Positions 18,801 through 27,222 of a stretch of 49,263 nucleotides of DNA are shown piece after piece. A program made the position numbers and the translations under genes. The stretch comes from Sutterella wadsworthensis. Lineage in GTDB: Bacteria; Pseudomonadota; Gammaproteobacteria; Burkholderiales; Burkholderiaceae_F. The stretch is from positions 1-49,263 of the forward strand of contig NZ_QNRV01000024.1 in NCBI RefSeq assembly GCF_003315195.1, given 5' to 3'. A model generated the notes under the pieces. It saw nothing but the letters and a program-made list of their open reading frames with translations, did not search any database and was not told where the DNA came from. Within the stretch, counting starts at the first letter, position 1. Each line of letters opens with the position of its first letter.

Positions 18801-19220
18801 ATGAAGCAGCGCATCACCATTTCGCTTGACGAAGATCAGGCGGCAAAATTTGATCAGCTGATCGCTGAACGCGGTTATGAAAATCGTTCGGAAGCTTTTC
18901 GCGATTTAATTCGCGCTGCGGAAGCCTCTCAAACCTTGTCCGATCCGCCCTCGGGCGCGACCTGCGTGGCCGTAGTGAGTTACGTCTACAACCATCACGA
19001 AAGACAGCTCTCCATGCGCCTGACTCAAGAGCAGCATGAACACGGCGATCTAGTCATCAGCCAGATGCATGCACACATCGGACATGAGGACTGCATGGAA
19101 GCGGTTTTTCTTAAGGGCACCGTGGCAGAAGTTCGGGCTTTTGCAGACAAACTGATTGCCGAACCTGGTATTCGGCACGGGAGCATCAACATCATTCCGG
19201 CGCATGTTCACAGGCATTGA
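18801..19220 (+). CDS. nikR: Nickel-responsive regulator NikR
   Basis: A 139-residue homotetrameric nickel-dependent repressor. The N-terminal ribbon-helix-helix (KQRITISLDEDQAAKFDQ) binds DNA. The C-terminal ACT-like domain binds nickel: H79, H90, H92 and C98 correspond exactly, with an offset of three, to the E. coli ligands His76, His87, His89 and Cys95 (segments EHGDLV and QMHAHIGHEDC). The ATG at 18801 follows AAAGGAG by 11 bases; the in-frame TTG at 18780 overlaps that site and is rejected. No nickel transporter or nickel enzyme gene lies in the window, so its targets are elsewhere. It is divergent from the binding-protein gene. Confidence 0.96.
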   Translation: MKQRITISLDEDQAAKFDQLIAERGYENRSEAFRDLIRAAEASQTLSDPPSGATCVAVVSYVYNHHERQLSMRLTQEQHEHGDLVISQMHAHIGHEDCMEAVFLKGTVAEVRAFADKLIAEPGIRHGSINIIPAHVHRH

Positions 19221-19237
19221 GCGAGGTACTGTGCAAA

Positions 19238-19274
19238 ACAAAAAAAGTCCGGCACAGACGCATGCTGGCGGACT
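19238..19274 (-). terminator. Minus-strand terminator-like hairpin
   Basis: AGTCCG (19246-19251) pairs with CGGACT (19269-19274), with further imperfect inner pairing; on the minus strand a run of seven T follows. It could stop transcripts coming from the flavoprotein operon or from an unannotated minus-strand RNA in the gene-free stretch. Confidence 0.5.
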
Positions 19275-19509
19275 ATCGGGGAATTGACGTCGGACAAACA
19301 AATGGGGGGCGGTCTGACCCGGGCAGCCCCGATTGGGTCACCTTGCGGTTAACCCACCGCCCGGATCAGGCCGTAATTATGTCCTGTTCTTTCTGCGTAT
19401 ACAAGATCTGTCATACATTTCTTTGCACTATCATTCCAAAGAATTTTGAGTGTAAATGTAAACTGTTAGCGCCGCAGGCAAGAAGAGGCCATTACTGATA
19501 TCTCAGTGT

Positions 19510-19601
19510 TTGTATCATATTTGATACAAGCCGATATTGCGACGAATTCCGTCTAAACAATTGCGTCTGTCTTCGACATTCAAGTGTTATGTCGAACACT
19601 T
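19510..19601. promoter_or_regulatory. Cluster of three dyads in a gene-free stretch
   Basis: Three perfect inverted repeats within 92 bases: TTGTATCA-N4-TGATACAA (19510-19529); TTCGACAT (19572-19579) / ATGTCGAA (19589-19596); and the overlapping AAGTGTT-N6-AACACTT (19582-19601). Operators of this quality usually lie at promoters, yet both flanking genes end here (nikR and the flavoprotein). No coding frame with a ribosome site follows on either strand. A regulated small RNA is a possible explanation. Confidence 0.5.
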
Positions 19602-19635
19602 TAGCTGCTGAAGACAAAAATAGTCTGCACGGTTA

Positions 19636-19703
19636 GTCTCCGACGGGAAAGCTCCTGAGACGGTCAAGCCGCGCTCTAAAGCGGGAGGCGTTCAAGAGCT
19701 TTC
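19636..19703. ncRNA. Candidate structured RNA next to the flavoprotein 3' end
   Basis: GTCTC (19636-19640) pairs with GAGAC (19657-19661), and the loop between them contains GAAAGCTC (19647-19654), which is perfectly complementary to GAGCTTTC (19696-19703). Together this is a possible H-type pseudoknot. Within the second loop CCGC/GCGG can pair. A T-rich stretch at 19726-19738 follows on the plus strand. It may be a small RNA driven from the upstream dyad cluster or part of the 3' UTR of the minus-strand flavoprotein gene. Strand is undecided. Confidence 0.3.
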
Positions 19704-19730
19704 ATCATTACAGTTTATCGAGGGTGTTCT

Positions 19731-21308
19731 TTATTTTTTGTTCGGCAGATCGGCGGTATATACAATTTTTCGCTTGAAAGATTTTTTAGCGATGTCTTGA
19801 ACGGCAAACGTTCCGCCCATCATTGCGCTGGCTGAGGCATAACCGGTTGCGACGTTGTACACATACGACGGTCCGTATTTGCCGCCTGCCATCGCACCGG
19901 AAGCATAAAGACCAGGAATCGGATCTCCGTTTTTGCCGATAACCTGAGCATCTTCGGTGACCAGCAGGCCGCCGGCGGTATCACAAATCGTGTGCTGTCC
20001 CTTGACGATGTAGAAAGGACCTTTGCGAACAGGTCGAAGATAACGTCGATCTTTGTTGAAATCGGAGTCGACACCTTCATCGCATAATTTGTTGTAGCGA
20101 TCGACCGTAGCACGGACGGCCTTGGGATCCAGACCGGCTTTCTTGGCAACTTCTTCAATGGTGCTGCCGACAAAGGCAACTTCAGCCATTCGTCCCTTGC
20201 CGGAAAAAAGATTGCTGAGGCCCGTCATCTTATCGCCGGGAAGGGCATGACCAAAGTAGCCGAACACTGCGCCGGAACCGGTCTCCAAATCGCGCTTTTC
20301 GTCATCATCGATGAGCGTGTAAAGATAATTTCCGTTGATGCGCAAAGCATTGCCGCTCACTGAGAAGTCGCCGCTAAGGCCTTCATTGAAGAAGCGCCGG
20401 CCGTTCTTATTAAGCTGCAGACTTGGACCTTTGTTCAAAACATTAGCTGCGATCCAGGTCTTTTGGTTGATAACCTCACGATAGTCAACCTTATAAGGCA
20501 GAGCGCCTTCGGAGATAAAGGCCTCGCCGCCGGCAGTCTTAGCACCGATGTCGATGCCCATTTGAATCCCGTCGCCCGTGCTGTTCTTGCGGCCGGTAAT
20601 AGGCGTGTCTGCCGGCATGTCAGGGTTGAGAAGTTTCAAAAGTTTAGGATTTGCCCCGTATCCGCCAGCGGCGAGAATGACGCCGCCCTTGGCATGAACG
20701 ATCACATCATCATTCAAATAGTTCTTGGCATGGAGGCCGACGACTCGGCCGTCGGCATTTTGGATGAGCTTGTCGGCCCGGGTTTCAACAATGATTTGTC
20801 CGCCATTGTCCAAGATAATTTTCCGCATGGCTTCGATGAAATTGCGGTGCGGGAAAACGTTTTTATAGATATGTCCGACGCGCCGGCCGTTCAGTTCCGT
20901 GGCCGTGTTGCCAACAATCTCTACGCCGCGGTTGGTGAGCCATTTGATATTTTCGCCGGAACGTTCAATAAAACGCCGGACCATAATGGGGTTCACCATG
21001 TAATGGCTGTATGCCAAGAAATCTGCAATCAGTTCATCGGACGGGTAATAAACCTGATCCTGATCCGTGAATTTTGTCCTCTGGCCAAAGGTAATTTCAA
21101 GCATCATGAGGTTGCCGCCGACACCGGGAAGCTTTTCAACGAGTATCGGCTTTAGACCGTTTTCGGCTGCATAGGCCGCCGCTACCATACCGGCAGGGCC
21201 GCCGCCGACGATTGCAACGTCAGCTTCGTATTTGACTTCTTTGGCCTGTACGGTGAATGCTGCCGCGGCCATCGAAAGGCAGAGAGCCGCAATTTTAAAA
21301 GTCTTCAT
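19731..21308 (-). CDS. Periplasmic FAD subunit of a split flavocytochrome c reductase
   Basis: A 525-residue FAD_binding_2 family protein of the fumarate/urocanate reductase type. Sec signal peptide (about 1-22, ending VQA), then the FAD-binding motif DVAIVGGGPAGMVAAAYA, and the C-terminal FAD loop GLYASGAMAGG. It lies 14 bases downstream of the tetrahaem cytochrome gene, which would feed it electrons; in Shewanella fumarate reductase the two domains are fused. Where fumarate reductases carry the catalytic arginine and NRLGGN segment, this protein reads GKYGPSYVYN, with no arginine. The acceptor is therefore probably not fumarate. GAGGAAT precedes the ATG at 21308 by 6 bases; an in-frame start at 21356 would overlap the cytochrome gene. 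Confidence 0.88.
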   Translation of the reverse strand: MKTFKIAALCLSMAAAAFTVQAKEVKYEADVAIVGGGPAGMVAAAYAAENGLKPILVEKLPGVGGNLMMLEITFGQRTKFTDQDQVYYPSDELIADFLAYSHYMVNPIMVRRFIERSGENIKWLTNRGVEIVGNTATELNGRRVGHIYKNVFPHRNFIEAMRKIILDNGGQIIVETRADKLIQNADGRVVGLHAKNYLNDDVIVHAKGGVILAAGGYGANPKLLKLLNPDMPADTPITGRKNSTGDGIQMGIDIGAKTAGGEAFISEGALPYKVDYREVINQKTWIAANVLNKGPSLQLNKNGRRFFNEGLSGDFSVSGNALRINGNYLYTLIDDDEKRDLETGSGAVFGYFGHALPGDKMTGLSNLFSGKGRMAEVAFVGSTIEEVAKKAGLDPKAVRATVDRYNKLCDEGVDSDFNKDRRYLRPVRKGPFYIVKGQHTICDTAGGLLVTEDAQVIGKNGDPIPGLYASGAMAGGKYGPSYVYNVATGYASASAMMGGTFAVQDIAKKSFKRKIVYTADLPNKK

Positions 21309-21322
21309 TCTCGTATTCCTCG

Positions 21323-21694
21323 TTATTTCGCATTCAAAATGAAGTTTTGGTGGCATTCATAGCACGCCGTTTTAGGACTGGCTTGATGTTCTTTGTGGCA
21401 GAGCGTGCAGCGGACATTGCCCAGGTGAGAGTCATGCGGATTGACCTCAACGACCGGACGCCGGGGGTTGCGGTCCGGGTTGTAGTCGGCATTGGGTACT
21501 GGCTTGCCTTTGTATTGACCGTGACAGCCGATGCAGGCGTCCTGAGCGGCCGGCTGTGCGGGGCTCTGCGTTTTGTGGCAGGCCGCGCAGTCAACCCCCT
21601 TGTGTTTGAGTGAAAACGGTGTGCCGGCATGGATCGGAGCGGTGACGCCCATGACCAATACGACGGCAGCACAAGCTGCGAATATCTGCTTCAA
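21323..21694 (-). CDS. Periplasmic tetrahaem cytochrome c
   Basis: A 123-residue exported protein with four CxxCH haem sites: CAACH (36-40), CIGCH (54-58), CTLCH (96-100) and CYECH (111-115), plus extra histidines for bis-His ligation (for example HDSH, KEHQ). Signal peptide about 1-23, ending IHA. It resembles the cytochrome domain of flavocytochrome c3. The start is TTG at 21694, supported by AGGAG 7 bases upstream; no ATG fits. It is first in a two-gene operon and presumably passes electrons from a menaquinol-linked membrane partner to the FAD subunit. That partner is not in the window. Confidence 0.92.
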   Translation of the reverse strand: MKQIFAACAAVVLVMGVTAPIHAGTPFSLKHKGVDCAACHKTQSPAQPAAQDACIGCHGQYKGKPVPNADYNPDRNPRRPVVEVNPHDSHLGNVRCTLCHKEHQASPKTACYECHQNFILNAK

Positions 21695-21981
21695 GATAGT
21701 CTCCTGCTTTCTCTAATAGGTTGGGTCAGGGAAAATGAGCAACGTGGTAAGTTTTGCTCTTTTAAAACTATAGAAGCAGGAAATAAATTGATTCTAAATT
21801 ATGTTAATTTAATGATAAACAGAATATAAACTGAAATAATAATTTTTGATATTAATCAGTGAAGGTGAGGGTCACTCTTTGATTCAGCTGGAGGAGGAAT
21901 GAACAAAATTATGCTTGAATTAGTATATATAAAATACATACTTTGCAAGATTGAATTTATTAAACTTAAAAAGCAGAAATT

Positions 21982-22707
21982 CTAGAGACTTTTATTTTTA
22001 AAGTCTGGATGGTTGTTGGCTGGAGTATGCAGCCGATATCCAATACCGTGAACGGTAAGGATGGGATCGTATCCTAAAGCCTGCTTCATTTTTCCGCGGA
22101 GTTTGCCAACTGTTACCCGAAGCGTAGCGATATCGCCTCGGTCATCCTCCCACAGCGACGAAAGAAGGTAATTGTAGGAAAGCACCCGTTCTCCCGCTTT
22201 CACGAGGCAAATGAGCAGTTGGTACTCCAGATTTTGCAGCGGCAGCTCAATACCGTTGGCACTTGCCGAATGCTGAGCCAAGTTGCATTTCAGCGAAGCG
22301 AAGGCAATTGTTTCTTCCGGTTCTTTGGGTGCGGGCTGATTGGGCCTGCTGCGGCGCAGGACAGCTTCGATGCGTGCGGTCAGTTCATCAATCGCAAAGG
22401 GTTTGCCCAAATAATCGTCGGCACCAAGCGTCAAGCCGCGGATGCGGTCATCCACACGATTTTTGGCCGTCAGCAGAATGACGGGTATCGAAGAGGCATG
22501 CCGCAGATGTTCGAGCACCTCGAACCCGTCCATGCCAGGCATCATCACGTCCAATACCACCAAGTCGGGCGAAAACCGGCCTAATTTATCGATAGCCTCA
22601 ATGCCCGAATATGCCGATTCAGTCTCATAACCCTCAAATTTGAGATTGGTTGCAATCAATTGATTGAGGTTTCGTTCATCATCGACCAAAAGTATGCGCT
22701 TATTCAT
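21982..22707 (-). CDS. OmpR/PhoB-type response regulator
   Basis: A 241-residue two-component regulator. Receiver domain with acidic pocket DD (9-10), phospho-acceptor D53 in VVLDVMMPGMDG and the conserved lysine in GKPFAIDEL; then a winged-helix DNA-binding domain with LSYNYLLSSLW, RVTVGKLRGKM and VHGIGYRL. Start taken at ATG 22707; a TTG at 22725 is in frame and would lie 4 bases from the kinase stop. It follows the kinase gene directly, so the pair is cotranscribed. Its targets are likely the flavoprotein gene of the same operon and possibly the cytochrome-flavoprotein pair downstream, an inference from position. Confidence 0.93.
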   Translation of the reverse strand: MNKRILLVDDERNLNQLIATNLKFEGYETESAYSGIEAIDKLGRFSPDLVVLDVMMPGMDGFEVLEHLRHASSIPVILLTAKNRVDDRIRGLTLGADDYLGKPFAIDELTARIEAVLRRSRPNQPAPKEPEETIAFASLKCNLAQHSASANGIELPLQNLEYQLLICLVKAGERVLSYNYLLSSLWEDDRGDIATLRVTVGKLRGKMKQALGYDPILTVHGIGYRLHTPANNHPDFKNKSL

Positions 22708-22729
22708 GACTGTATCATTCGTCAATTTA

Positions 22730-25174
22730 TTAATTTTCTGAAAGAATCGGCAGAGTCACTCTGAAGGTGGATCCAATATCGAGAGCTGTATCTTTTATCG
22801 TTAGCGTTCCGCCAAATCTTTCAACGATCGCACGACAGATGGCTAAACCGAGCCCGGATCCTTGCTGAGTTTGCTGCCGAGCTCGTTCACTTCGATAAAA
22901 TCGTTCAAATATTTTCTCCAGATCTTCCGCAGCGATACCCATGCCGTTGTCTTGAACGTCCACAATAATATCTGCATTCATCGTTTTGACAGATACTGAA
23001 ATTTTGGGACGTGTTTTATTGTTATACTTCAATGCGTTATCCAATAGGTTTCTTAACACCTGACGAAGACGGGCAGCATCGCCCATCGTATAAAGCGGAG
23101 AGAACTTATAAAGCCGCTGAACGGTCATTTCAGTTTGTTTTTCCCATTCATCAATTTGCTGCGAAATTAATCCAACAACATCCAATCTTTCCATTTTGCA
23201 GGACAAAACGCCGCTGTTTAATCTAGAAATATTTAGCCATTCCGTGATTAAATTTTGCAGCCGAAGGGCATCACTGGCCATATTTTCTGTGATCTGGAGA
23301 CGAAGCGCTGGACTCAAATGACTATTGCGTTTAATGAGTGTTTCCAAACCGATGCGGATAGTGGCTACGGGATTGTTCAGCTCATGCGCAACAAGTCCGA
23401 TGACATCATCCTTGAGTCGGCTGACCTCATATTCATTGGTGATATCGCGGACAAGGACCGCCAGTCCGTCGAACACATGATGGTCATAGCCGCAAAGATG
23501 AACTGTCAATCGTGAGAGATGGAAATGTCTGCGTTTAGCATCTTTGTCTATCAGCTCCAAGACGTCATTCTGAGCTGAAGAGGGGCTTTCATGCGCTGCT
23601 GACGACGGACTTAAATGATTCAGGAAATCAAAGATTTCGCGCGATGACTTGTCAAGATTGAGCTGCAGTGAATCAGAAGTAAATCTGCGGAATTTCTCAT
23701 TGGAAAAAATGACCTTGGCGTCTTTATCGAATAGAACGAATCCCTCCGCCATGCCCCCCAGCGCTGCGGTCAATGCAGCGTGCTGCTTACTGATGTCGAT
23801 ATAGAGGCGCTTATTGTCGAGCACAATGTCAATAAATCGAGCAAACCGCTCAAGGGCTTCTTGCAGCTCAGGGTTCATTGGATATGAGGAGCGGACCGCA
23901 AGCACTTTTTCGTCTTTAAGCGGAGTAACCGTTTGATAGTGTTGTCTCACTTCACGGCTCGAACAATGATGCTCACCATCTGCAATAACAATTTGATCTA
24001 AATCCCAGGCCTGCCCAAATCGTTCTAAAGCCATAGAAAATACAGGGGCGTCATTGTCTTTTGGGCTTTGCGCTATAGGGGAAAGCAGAAGATTGATGGC
24101 AGAGAGTTCCCGATTGCGCCGCTCTAAATCTGCTGTGCGCTGTTTAACCCGACGCTCTAAGTTCGCATTGGCTTCACGCAGGGCAAGATCACTTTTAACG
24201 ACATGGTCTGCCATTTCTCGGAACTGTGTGAGCAGGCCTTTCGCTTCGGACACGCGTTCGAGATTGCCGACAGCTGCAGGGAGCGGCTTCCCTTGACTTA
24301 ATATGCTGATGGATGCAGAGAGTTCGTCAAAAAAAGTCTTCAGCGTCTTGATGTAGGCACGGCCGAAAAGAAAGGATATCGCTGAGACGAAAATGACAAC
24401 GAGCGTGCCCAAGAGTGAGATTAAATTCGGGCGAGTCAAAATATCGGCTTGTTCAGCCGTTATTTCAATTTTCCATGGGAAATTTGTCATTGCTGCAGAA
24501 AGTGCAATGGCATTCGCGTGAGGCTTGCGGCCCAGCGAAGCGAGCTCGCTGCGGCTGCTTTCGAGCGTAATGGAAGCATTCGCCGGCAAATAAGCATCGG
24601 CTGCAGTCTCCAGCAGTTTCTGCAAGTCGACTTTAGCAATCAAAACCGTATCAATTCGCGGATAAATGCTGCGGCTGAAAACGGGCGTTCCAATGAAGAC
24701 ATGAGCACCTGAATTCGAATCCTTCGCTTCCCCTAAAGTTGTCCGGCCGCTCCGGATCGTTTGCCGGAAAAACCAATGTTCGGAAGGATTCGTGATGATG
24801 CTTTCGGCCTGATCCGTCGTAAGCGCAGAAGAATAGGCGAGCAATTGGCCGCTGACGTTCACTGCGATGCTGGAGCTGTATCGGCCAGACGTAATATAAA
24901 GAATTTGCTCAAAAGCCCTGATGTCAGCGTTATCAGGGGAGCTAAAGAGCAGGCCTGCAGCTACGGCAGCTTCTTCAAGCCGTTCTTTCTGACGATCCAA
25001 TTCCTTCTCAAGAGCGATGGCAATGGTATCGGCATATCCTTGATAAGTCTGAACGGCTTGTTCCTTGCTGTTTTGGGCTTGCATCCACATCGAGGCAGTG
25101 AGTGCGAAGAGCGGCGTCAGGGCGATAAGCAGCAAAGCGATCAGCTGCTTGTGCTTCAGGCTGCGGATTCTCAT
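22730..25174 (-). CDS. Membrane sensor histidine kinase with periplasmic and PAS domains
   Basis: An 814-residue inner-membrane kinase. Membrane segments at about 10-31 and 250-271 enclose a 220-residue periplasmic sensor of Cache-like size. A charged coiled coil follows (325-358), then a GAF-like stretch (about 370-455), a PAS-like domain (465-580), the H-box LVAHELNNPV with H597, and the ATPase domain with N-box RNLLDNALKYN, VQDNGMGI and GSGLGLAI. The ATG at 25174 overlaps the flavoprotein stop as ATGA, so translation is coupled; an in-frame start at 25237 is inside the upstream gene. Coupling to a periplasmic flavoprotein suggests it senses that enzyme's substrate. The ligand is unknown. 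Confidence 0.93.
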   Translation of the reverse strand: MRIRSLKHKQLIALLLIALTPLFALTASMWMQAQNSKEQAVQTYQGYADTIAIALEKELDRQKERLEEAAVAAGLLFSSPDNADIRAFEQILYITSGRYSSSIAVNVSGQLLAYSSALTTDQAESIITNPSEHWFFRQTIRSGRTTLGEAKDSNSGAHVFIGTPVFSRSIYPRIDTVLIAKVDLQKLLETAADAYLPANASITLESSRSELASLGRKPHANAIALSAAMTNFPWKIEITAEQADILTRPNLISLLGTLVVIFVSAISFLFGRAYIKTLKTFFDELSASISILSQGKPLPAAVGNLERVSEAKGLLTQFREMADHVVKSDLALREANANLERRVKQRTADLERRNRELSAINLLLSPIAQSPKDNDAPVFSMALERFGQAWDLDQIVIADGEHHCSSREVRQHYQTVTPLKDEKVLAVRSSYPMNPELQEALERFARFIDIVLDNKRLYIDISKQHAALTAALGGMAEGFVLFDKDAKVIFSNEKFRRFTSDSLQLNLDKSSREIFDFLNHLSPSSAAHESPSSAQNDVLELIDKDAKRRHFHLSRLTVHLCGYDHHVFDGLAVLVRDITNEYEVSRLKDDVIGLVAHELNNPVATIRIGLETLIKRNSHLSPALRLQITENMASDALRLQNLITEWLNISRLNSGVLSCKMERLDVVGLISQQIDEWEKQTEMTVQRLYKFSPLYTMGDAARLRQVLRNLLDNALKYNNKTRPKISVSVKTMNADIIVDVQDNGMGIAAEDLEKIFERFYRSERARQQTQQGSGLGLAICRAIVERFGGTLTIKDTALDIGSTFRVTLPILSEN

Positions 25175-26868
25175 TGCCGGCCTCGCTTTGGCATCGCAGC
25201 GGCAATGCGGCCGACGTGACGCCCAAATACCAGACATTCAGAAAGATGTCCGCCGCGGTCATGAACGAATTGACTGACCGGCGCAGTTTCTCCCGCGGCG
25301 TAGAGTCCCTCGATCGGTGTATTGTTCCAGCGCAGAACCTGTTTGTTGCGGTCGGTTTTTAGGCCGGCCCCCATATGAGGCACATCAATGGATACAGGCA
25401 TCGCATAAAACGGAGCCTGAGCAATGGGTTCCAAAGTACTGGGATCACGGTCAAACTGTTCATCAAATCCCGATTGGGCGGCGCGGTTGAAGTGAGTGAT
25501 GCTTTTTTGGAGCAGCTCAGCGGAAAGCCTGGATGCATTGTCGGGATGCCGGGCAATTCTTTGGGCCAGTTCCGTTATGGTTTCGCCCGTCAAAATCCAT
25601 CCCTTGCGCACGGCCTCCAGATTATCTTCTGACCAGGTCGTCAGGCCGCTGACGGTCGAACCTTCGCCGAGCGTGGCGAGCGGGCCGTTCAGCATCAGAG
25701 CGTGATCAAAAATCAGCCAGACCGGAGCGCGCGGGAATGAGAGCGTTGCAGGATCGAATTGAAGCAGTTCCTGATAGAACCCGTAGTGCTGCTCCTGATC
25801 GCGAAGCTCCGATTCGCTGGTGAAGCGTCTTCCAAAATTGTCGACGAGGATGGAGTGAGGGCTTCCGATACAGCTGAGCGGTACGCCCAGACGGATGCCG
25901 TTGTACTTTTGAGGCAGGAGCGCACAGAAACGATCAAAGTAACTGCAGGACGCAATGAGTGCTGCTCCGGCGCGAAGCGCCATATTGATGCCGTCGCCCG
26001 TATTTTCCGGGGCGCTCGAAGCGGCCCAAAATTGATTTCCGCTTGCTGGGAGAAGCGAAGCGCGCATGGTTCGGTTAAAAGCAAAGCCGCCGCACGTGAG
26101 GATAACGGCTTGCCGAGCCAGAAACTGATGTTCGGAGTTCTCTGAAACTGCACGCACGCCGATGACGGCATCGCCGTCGACAATCAGCTCCGTTGCCTGA
26201 AAGGCATAGCGAATTGAAATGCCTGACGCGGACCGGATGCCTTCATTCAAACAGGCATAGAGCGCTTCCCCGCCGCTGGTTTCCAATTTGGGGGAGCCGA
26301 ACGTGCTGTGCTGAAAACCTTTCCATCTGCCGTAAGTCGCGATGAGCCCTTGAAGGTGAGGGCGGTAGCCCTCCCAAAGGCGCATAAACCGCGGCGTTGT
26401 GAAAAGCGCCGAAGTCGCCTGCCGAAAGTCTGGATCCAAGCTGTGGAGCCATTCATAAGTTTGCGGCCCCAGCTTGGCCCAAATTCGAGCAAGCGCGGTC
26501 AAATCCGGATCCATCTTTCCTTCCCGGTAGGAAACGCCTCCGTCGGGCAGGTAGGTTGACGCTATATATTGAGCAAGGACTTCTTCGCTGATGCCTCGGT
26601 CGGGACAAAGGTAAATGCCCGAGGACATTCGGGTAGAGGAACAGTGAGACTTTTGGGGTGATTTTTCGAGAATTAAAACACTCGATCCAGCTCGTGCGGC
26701 CTCAATGGCAGCTGATGCGCCGGCTGCGCCAAAACCGATGACGATGATGTCGGCCGCATAAGTTTTGTTCTGCAGCCGTTCATGCCCCGACGAGGCTGCT
26801 GCAGGCCGCAGCAATGCGCATCCGGCAGCCGTGAGCAGACTGCGGCGTGCAATGGCAGGATGATTCAT
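25171..26868 (-). CDS. Periplasmic FAD-dependent reductase, twin-arginine leader
   Basis: A 565-residue FAD_binding_2 flavoprotein. Leader ARRSLLTAAGCALL looks like a Tat signal, which suits a cofactor folded in the cytoplasm. The FAD motif is DIIVIGFGAAGASAAIEA and the C-terminal FAD segment is GLYAAGETAP. HDRGGHLSECLVFGR aligns with the NRLGGNA...FGR segment of fumarate reductase, so the arginine missing in the 19731 protein is present here. No haem motif is present and no cytochrome gene adjoins, so its electron donor is unclear; the tetrahaem cytochrome 4 kb away is a candidate. GGAGAA precedes the ATG by 6 bases. First gene of a flavoprotein-kinase-regulator operon. Confidence 0.88.
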   Translation of the reverse strand: MNHPAIARRSLLTAAGCALLRPAAASSGHERLQNKTYAADIIVIGFGAAGASAAIEAARAGSSVLILEKSPQKSHCSSTRMSSGIYLCPDRGISEEVLAQYIASTYLPDGGVSYREGKMDPDLTALARIWAKLGPQTYEWLHSLDPDFRQATSALFTTPRFMRLWEGYRPHLQGLIATYGRWKGFQHSTFGSPKLETSGGEALYACLNEGIRSASGISIRYAFQATELIVDGDAVIGVRAVSENSEHQFLARQAVILTCGGFAFNRTMRASLLPASGNQFWAASSAPENTGDGINMALRAGAALIASCSYFDRFCALLPQKYNGIRLGVPLSCIGSPHSILVDNFGRRFTSESELRDQEQHYGFYQELLQFDPATLSFPRAPVWLIFDHALMLNGPLATLGEGSTVSGLTTWSEDNLEAVRKGWILTGETITELAQRIARHPDNASRLSAELLQKSITHFNRAAQSGFDEQFDRDPSTLEPIAQAPFYAMPVSIDVPHMGAGLKTDRNKQVLRWNNTPIEGLYAAGETAPVSQFVHDRGGHLSECLVFGRHVGRIAAAMPKRGRQ

Positions 26869-27001
26869 CGAGGTTCTCCAGACTGCAGCGGCGGGCTTTT
26901 GACTTCAAACTGCCGGCAGCCGCTGAAATGTATGTTCTGTGTTTCTTTTAATTCATGCAGTCCGGTCAGCAGCAGGATCGCGGGCACTCACAAGGTTCTC
27001 C

Positions 27002-27037
27002 AATGCGAATCGATTTCTTCAGATCGAATTACGCATT
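27002..27037. promoter_or_regulatory. Long dyad in the flavoprotein-amidohydrolase divergent region
   Basis: AATGCGAATCGAT (27002-27014) faces ATCGAATTACGCATT (27023-27037), matching over 13 positions with two single-base gaps. It lies between the divergent starts at 26868 and 27223 and could be an operator, for example for the local response regulator. The rest of 26869-27222 shows nothing I can name. Confidence 0.35.
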
Positions 27038-27222
27038 TCCACAGTAGAGAAATCTTCTGATGCAGGTTGAAGCGCGGCAAAGAGTTTTTCACGTTGACGG
27101 TGAAGTCGGATGCACGAAAGATTGGGCTGAGTAGAATCTGCGTCATCATAGCGGACGCCTCTGTGCGTTCGCCGCCAACATTCATAAAGCGGACAGGGAA
27201 GCTTTTCCCCAGACCATCAGTC

